Assembly (NCBI GenBank): GCA_038373885.1 | Contig: JAWZYV010000707.1 | Span: forward strand, 1 to 64,000 | DNA length: 64,000 nt | From: Cheiracanthium punctorium | Taxonomy: Eukaryota; Arthropoda; Arachnida; Araneae; Cheiracanthiidae | Reading direction: 5' to 3' | Shown here: positions 58,416-64,000 of the stretch, piece after piece | Layout of the letters: each line of letters starts with the position of its first letter | How positions within the stretch are numbered: position 1 is the stretch's first letter | Translations under genes and position numbers: made by a program | Notes under the pieces: generated by a model | The model's database searches: none | What the model was told of the DNA's origin: nothing | Seen by the model: the letters and a program-made list of their open reading frames with translations, nothing else

Positions 58416-59454
58416 CAGTGGCGGCTCGTGGGATACAGCAAGTACAGCCGGGCTGCACTTGAAAGTATCAGCACATACTTTAAAATAATTTATTCTACTA
58501 ATTTTCCTAAATTCAGATTAGAATTGTGGAATTCCTACGGTAAATTAAAAAAATCTCCGGGAAAAAAAAACAAAAAACAAAAACGTATTGAGGCCGGATC
58601 GCTCATTCAGAAAAAAAGCACTTTAATCTTCCCGCAATTCAATTGGGAAAATCTTTGGTTCAGCCCAGAGCGCTGAAAAGAAAATTGGCAGCACCGTTGC
58701 CATGACAACGACTACGTAAGCAGCCTCTCCGGCATAGGGAGTATGCAGCTGATACAGCCGATGAAAGATTTTTTAACGGCGGCTGAACTTGAGAACTGGA
58801 CTAACTGATTGGCTCGAACGAGAAGTGAGGGAGGGGGTAAGGAGAATATATGTTTGGAAAACTCTGGACTTTATATTGCTGAATTTGTCAAGAAGGTAAG
58901 CTTGAATAGACGCTTATGAATGGACAATTACCCATCAAAGCAGTATTGTTTTTAAGTAAGCAAGAACTGGCATTTAGAGGACATGGCGAGCGAGAAAATT
59001 CTTTAAACATGGGAAATTTTAAAGAGCTTTTAAAATTATGGATATCTGAATTAAAACAACGCCTTTTTATGAGAGCATCACTGACCGATTCGCAAGTTTA
59101 AAAGAAAGGAGGATTGATTTGACTTATAAAAAATAAGTAAGTTTACTTTTTTTTTTCTTTTCTTCTCAAGTTATCGTTACAAAAGAAAATTCTAAGGAAA
59201 CTTCGAATCAGACACGGATTCATGCAATTTTGAGGATAAGAGCGGCTGGTTGAAATTTATGTCCATTTTATGGAAGTAAAATAGGATCTCTTACATTTTT
59301 TATGCAATTTCTTTTTTTTTTTTCCCTCGGTGAGGGCTTAATCCGCCAGCTTTCGAATTCAGTAACAATGATTTTCCAATCCTGTCCGGTGGAAAGGGGG
59401 GGGGGGGCTCATATGCTTCCGCCTGCACTAACAGTTTTGACCGGGCCACCACTG
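58416..59454 (+). mobile_element. hAT element, 1039 bp, with transposase remnant
   Basis: Ends CAGTGGCGGCTCG and CGGGCCACCACTG are imperfect inverted repeats. Flanking 8-mers ACATCTAA (58408-58415) and ACATCTAG (59455-59462) match at 7 of 8. It contains a hAT transposase fragment and, near 59260-59345, a piece of the 20464-type MITE family. Confidence 0.8.
58916..59101 (+). pseudogene. hAT transposase fragment (DUF4371/ZMYM1-like)
   Basis: A 61-codon frame with LFLSKQELAFRGHGERE, then SLNMGNFKELLKLW. Together these match the F-RG-E ... N-GNF-ELL signature near the start of the DUF4371 region in hAT transposases and ZMYM1-like proteins, as I know the family. It sits between hAT-type ends with an 8-bp duplication, which supports the call. 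The zinc-finger part upstream, the catalytic residues and the C-terminal dimerisation region are missing, so this is a remnant. The Met at 58916 is merely the first in frame and not a real start. The other frame in the element (58428-58676) is not recognised. Confidence 0.7.
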
Positions 59455-59961
59455 ACATCTAGTTCTGAAGTTCTTTAGTACGACAAAAGTATAAAAAAAT
59501 TGTTTTAGAATAATAAAATAATATAACATTTATAATACTTAGAATAATAAAACAGAATACTGTGACTGGGGAAAACAGGCCTCAATGATAAACTCATTTT
59601 TAGCGATGACAACTCATAAGCAGGCCCGTTGCTTAGCGATGGCTCCGATTATACCGTCGACATGCGAAGCGAAGAGATTACTCGCCAAGGGTTTGTATTC
59701 TGCAGTTCCGTTGCTATTGCGCACACGATAATGCGCATCAAAATACCGTATGTTCTGCTATGAATAAAGATTCGTTTTTCTTTTAAAATTTATAAATTTT
59801 TATGTGTGCGCTTGATTTTTAAAATTGATTTATGACTTAACGAAATTTAAGCGTTTAACAAAGCATTGCAATGAGAATAATATGAAAAGTGTGTGTTATT
59901 AACTGCGGAGTTTGCATGAAGCGGAACTATGTGTAAGCCGCCAAGGCGCCGTTTGATGAAC
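59455..59961. other. Intergenic, nothing recognised
   Basis: No supported feature. Confidence 0.4.
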
Positions 59962-60863
59962 CAGGGCCGTAACCAGAGGGGGGGCTATGGGGGCTGAGCC
60001 CTACCTAACAAGCTTTCAGCCCCCCCCCCTAAGATTTTCAAAATTTTTTGAGAATTTACTGATCATTACGAAAGTTTAGAAACGAACGGTTTTTAACGAT
60101 CTTTAAATTTCACATTATTAAACATATCCCTCGTTTGGGGGGGGGGGGATTTCTCATCACAATGAGGAATGATAATGTGAAAAAATTGAATTCAATTGTT
60201 TTCCAAAAATAAAATCATCACAGGATTAAGGACACATGGTACGTCTCCATTTTTGTTTCATCTGACACATAAAGTTGTAACAGTCCAACAGTGTTGGAAA
60301 GAATTATACTTTCGTGTTAGAATAGTTGACACATCCTTCAGATAAATAAGGGTGATAAGAAAAACCAATAGGTACTCTTTTAAACGGATCACCTTGTATA
60401 ATATATTTATATTTTGCTTTATTTAGAATTTAGATATTTAAAACGAAAAATAAATGCATTTCTCAGTAAATTTTCATTCCAAAGTTGGATAGTTAAATTT
60501 ATTTTACTGATATTTTTTAATTGGGTAGCATTTAATGGACTACAAAAGGTACAATGGACGAGTAACTATACCTTATAAATTATTCTTGCACAAAAAATAA
60601 CTCTAACCGATATCCAGTACTGCATTCGCTCAAAATATCACTAGAATATTTTTCATGGAATCTCAATGAAAAAGTTATAACACAATGAATGTTAAATGTT
60701 TTTAAAATACTGTATTTTGTGAAGCACATACTCCGGAAAAAAAATATACAAACTGAAAAACAGTCTCTTCCCCCACCCCCTCGATTACTAATACTTATAT
60801 TGGGTCAGCCCCCCCGAACTACACTCTAGCCCTACCTAACATTTCATCCTGGTTACGGCCCTG
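59962..60863. mobile_element. hAT-type element, 902 bp, perfect duplication
   Basis: Ends CAGGGCCGTAACCAG and CTGGTTACGGCCCTG are a perfect 15-bp inverted repeat. TGATGAAC flanks both sides (59954-59961, 60864-60871). G-runs at about 59979-59985 and 60137-60148; no coding content. Confidence 0.92.
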
Positions 60864-61273
60864 TGATGAACTACGTTTGCGTTGTACTTATTTTAAAATG
60901 CGTATGTGTATTTTTAAAAAATGTTTTCTGTGTCTTGACGGAATTTAAGTATTTATTAAATAGGTTTATGTTTATAATACACCAAAATTTTTGTGTTTTA
61001 TTTAACTAGATTGTTTCCCCTACTGTATCGATCCAATTCGATTATGTGGCTTTGAGATGAAAATTGCGCCACGAGTAGGCTTGGCAACTTTTATACACAG
61101 ATTGCTGGGATTTCCAGGATTAAAATGCGGGAATGGTTACAAAACACCGGGATCCAGTTTATTATTACAGGAAGGCGAGAAACACGATTAAAACAAGATT
61201 TAATTTTTACACTTTAAATAGTTTTATTGAATGATATGCTTACTACTACTTTGGCATAATTATATATACAATA
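60864..61273. other. Intergenic, nothing recognised
   Basis: No supported feature. Confidence 0.4.
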
Positions 61274-61444
61274 CTAGCTGCGTGCCCGTTCTTCGCACGG
61301 AGGGAAACGCAAAATTTCCTCACATGTGTAATTCGAATTAATTCCAGTGATGTGGAATCTAGAAAAAGCAAAATTATTTCACTCTTGACTTAAAATTTGC
61401 GTCATATATGTAATAACCTGAGATCATTGCAATATAATGACACA

Positions 61445-61479
<35 letters not shown>

Positions 61480-61762
61480 CTATGACAGCGTCATTCGGTA
61501 TCAAAAAAGTGCAAATGGACCGTTTGCAGTGGACTTCTCACTTTCAAAATGTATTACTCAAGAAAAATCGCTAAAAATCGGACAAAACATAAAATAAAAC
61601 ATTTTCTAATTGGAATTTCGAAAAAATCGCTTCGAGGTGTGACGAGACCCGTCTTGGAGAATTTCCGTACAAAATTTGGTAGGTCTACGATCACCCGTTT
61701 CGGAGCTACGCGAGACACAGACAGACAAACGGACAGTTTACACTCTGTTTTATTTATATAGA
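61274..61762 (-). mobile_element. Short complete Helitron-like element, 489 bp
   Basis: The plus strand starts CTAGCTGCGT after A, then hairpin GCCCGT-TCTTCGC-ACGG, and ends TTATTTATATAGA before T. The TC-side 150 bp match 6730-6894 (CGAAAAAATCGCTT, tctacgatcacccg, ACACAGACAGACAAAC). A CA-run and A-run sit at 61440-61479. Confidence 0.75.
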
Positions 61763-61886
61763 TTAACATTTAAGCAGACTGATGAAAAATTAATATTAAT
61801 TAATAGTCTTCTACATCTCTTCTTTAAATTGAAAACAAATAGTATAATCAGTTGCAATAAAATTAAATACACTTTTTACTTCCTTT

Positions 61887-61889
<3 letters not shown>
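61763..61889. other. Short AT-rich spacer
   Basis: Nothing recognised. Confidence 0.4.

Positions 61890-61917
<28 letters not shown>
61890..61917 (+). repeat. Poly(A) tract, 28 A
   Basis: Uninterrupted A-run followed by (TG)n. Possible retroelement tail, but no body was recognised upstream. Confidence 0.9.
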
Positions 61918-62009
61918 TGTGTGTGTGTAATCTTTACGCGTGATTGAAGTAAAACTTCTTTGACGTTGGATTCAGTTACAGCCAGATTCATTTTCTTTGT
62001 GGTGTTCAT

Positions 62010-62350
62010 CCCCATGTTCTTAAACCGTTGTTCCGTCTGGAGGTTGGGTTAGAATCCAGGGAGTGTCCATGTATTATCTTTTAACTGTGTTCTTAAACCG
62101 TTTGCAGCCGGGATTTGTTTCTTTGTGGTGTTCCATACCTGTGTTCTTAAACCGTTGTTTCGTCTGGAAATTGGGTTAGAATCCAGGAAGTGTCCATGTT
62201 GTCGTATTATTCTTTAACTGTTTTCTTATGCCGTTGTTCGGTCTGGAGGTTGGGTTTGAATGGGGAGAATGCCCATAGTCTAATATTATACTTTAACAGT
62301 GTTCTTTAACTGATGTTTTCCTCTGTTTGTTGGGTTCGAATGCAGGTAGA
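62010..62350 (+). repeat. Irregular tandem array with B-box-like words
   Basis: gttcttaaaccgttgt-type words occur at 62016, 62099, 62143, 62220 and 62301. Four units carry GGTTAGAATCC-like words (62047, 62174, 62253, 62333), close to a Pol III B box. No A box was placed. Confidence 0.7.
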
Positions 62351-62531
62351 GTAAATTTTTTTTTTTGTGTTTTTGAAGTAGAACTTCTTTAGGCGCAACT
62401 AAGAGAGTAACTCATTTTTTTTTCTGACGGAAGTAACGCGGAGTAAAGGAAGTGACGTGCGCGCGGAAAAAGAAGAACTACAGAAAACCTACTTTTTCGA
62501 CCGCTACCGTGTTTTCGCCGTTCGCCGACTT

Positions 62532-62760
62532 CATCTATGTATATATAAATACGCTAAGCAAAACCTTACTGTCCCTTTTGCAGCGCACTGCGTGAACTTA
62601 GAAGGGCGAAATTTGGTATAGTTAAAGTTCGTATGGAGTTGTTTGTGCGAATGCTAAAATTTTTGTGTAATATGCTAATGCACCGTAAAAAAATTAGAGA
62701 AGTAAATTGGCGAGTAATATTGTGCGCCGAGTGCGATAATGGTCCATTGTTGTGTCCATT
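62532..62760 (+). mobile_element. Possible Helitron 5' end reaching toward the window edge
   Basis: TCTATGTATATATAAATACG after A, then cagcgcactgcgtgaactta and gcgaaatttggtatagttaa. The TC start and layout resemble other Helitron starts here. The frame at 62739-62957 has no Rep or helicase motif, and the partner end is not in the window. Confidence 0.35.
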
Positions 62761-62957
62761 TTGAAATAACAGCATTAAGTTACAATAGGGTTATAATATT
62801 CCAACAAAATTCTCCAAAAAATGAAATTAATCGCCAGTTTAGTGAAAATATTATCGAAATACATCAGCAATCAATTGGGGATGAAAATAATATTACATTG
62901 TTAATGAGGTGTGTCACGTTGACACAACGTGCATATTTTTTAATGAAAAATTATTAA

Positions 62958-64000
62958 TACAAATCCTAATTACTATTGTCTAAATTTAAACTAATAATCT
63001 ATTCTAAATCTAATTTAAAAGTTTTTAATAATAACTATCTTTTAAAGCTTTCATTTTTCCTCTTGGCCTTCTCAATTACAGCGCATTAACGTACTTCTAA
63101 AGCATTTCCCTTTCAGCTGCTTTGAAATAAAATAACAGTTGTCGCCAGTTTTCTATCCTACTAAACGAATAATCATAACATCCCTTCGCTTGCATATGTT
63201 TTCTCTGCTCCGCTGAAACAGATGTGTTTGCGGTTTTCCTCTCCTGCACAAGAAGCATATTGCTCGAAAAACACCTGTTAAAATTGTTCCAGAAAAATCG
63301 AGCTCCTTTTTCTATAGCAGTAGGTCTAACGGTCATTTTTAGCAGTTGCGGAGTCGGTACTTGTGTGGCGAGGTCCTCACTTTTAAGTGGGGAACCTTCG
63401 CCACCGGAACGTAGGCACGAAATGCCATGTACCCCATAATAATTTTTAGAAGAATGCTTCCCCAGTTTTCTTTTTTTATTTGAGGGTGTATTATAAAGTT
63501 TCAAAATGTTGATCTTCAGATGGTGTAAAAATAAAAAGATATGACTAAAATGGAGATGAGTCCTGCCAATTATTTATGGTCGACTTACTGATTTTTGTTC
63601 GCAAAGTTTGTGCTTTGTGTTCCAGTTTTCTGCGTGCTCTCCTTAAAAGAAAAATGAAACGACGAGCGCTAGGAAGACAGATGTCTTTCTGTAACAACAT
63701 TATGGGTCAACAATTAGTTGACCACCTCCTTCTTTTCTTTTGTGAACCTCCTTTGATGTACCGCTATCTGTGATGATTCCCAGCATTCTCGTGAAATCGG
63801 ATTTAGTTTGCTGGCGTTCAAAAAAAATGAATGTCGTGTTGCTTTAACTGAAATTTTCTTTTTACAGTGCTACACTTCGCTGACGTATATCTTTAATACG
63901 CAATATGGATGTCGACACTTTTTTTATTTTTAATACAGTGACGCAATGCTCTTCACGATTGTTCATACCAAATGTGACAACGATCTACATACCACATACC
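62958..64000. other. Window end, one unassigned frame
   Basis: A 135-codon minus frame at 63097-63504 is the longest unexplained frame in an AT-rich area here. It has a mixed polar composition (for example NTSVSAEQRKHMQAKG) and no family I recognise. It could be an exon or chance and is not called as a gene. Nothing else was seen. Confidence 0.3.

Overview
The window looks like a stretch of AT-rich arthropod nuclear genome, possibly a chelicerate such as a spider. I base this on a Tc1-like transposase of a type common in arthropods (resembling orb-weaver copies as I remember them), on Ty3/gypsy, piggyBac-like, pogo/Tigger-like and hAT remnants, on long intergenic DNA, and on splice-type junctions instead of bacterial gene packing. 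The species call is low confidence. I saw no tRNA or rRNA gene and no CRISPR array.

There is one convincing host gene: a GC-rich coding exon near 38.1-39.2 kb for a SLC35G1-like ten-helix transporter of the EamA/DMT fold. It is probably preceded by an intron. Nearly all the rest is nested transposable elements, mostly decayed.

Layout. 1-2.3 kb: 3' end of a Ty3/gypsy element (integrase, polypurine tract, complete LTR). 2.3-8 kb: Helitron-like pieces, with CTAG plus hairpin at one end and TC at the other, mostly on the minus strand. 8.5-13.3 kb: small TIR elements and a 3-kb element whose mirrored arms each hold four copies of a 15-base word. 13.3-19.6 kb: two near-identical 2-kb TIR elements, the second lying inside a pogo/Tigger-like element with a transposase C-terminus remnant, plus two hAT-type MITEs. 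20.4-24.3 kb: hAT-type MITEs and two abutting Helitrons. 24.8-28.6 kb: a TA-flanked element holding a decayed Tc1 element. 28.9-36.6 kb: MITEs with TTAA or TA flanks and elements built of repeated palindromic words. 40.5-44.2 kb: a composite element holding a Helitron, a hAT-type MITE and an (AT)n tract. 46.0-47.2 kb: a piggyBac-like transposase pseudogene. 47.3-54.3 kb: an inverted-arm element split by a 5.2-kb hAT-type insertion. 54.9-56.9 kb: a 0.97-kb tandem duplication with a hAT-type MITE in one unit. 58.4-60.9 kb: two more hAT-type elements, one with a hAT transposase fragment. 61.3-64 kb: a short complete Helitron, a tandem array and a possible further Helitron start.

Insertion order can be read from the sequence. 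Two hAT-type insertions have matching unoccupied copies of their target inside the same window. The most unusual signal is a shared palindromic TTGGCGA module: a 30-base exact match joins the gypsy LTR to the unrelated 2-kb TIR elements, and a related motif sits next to the ends of a third element at 51-52.4 kb.
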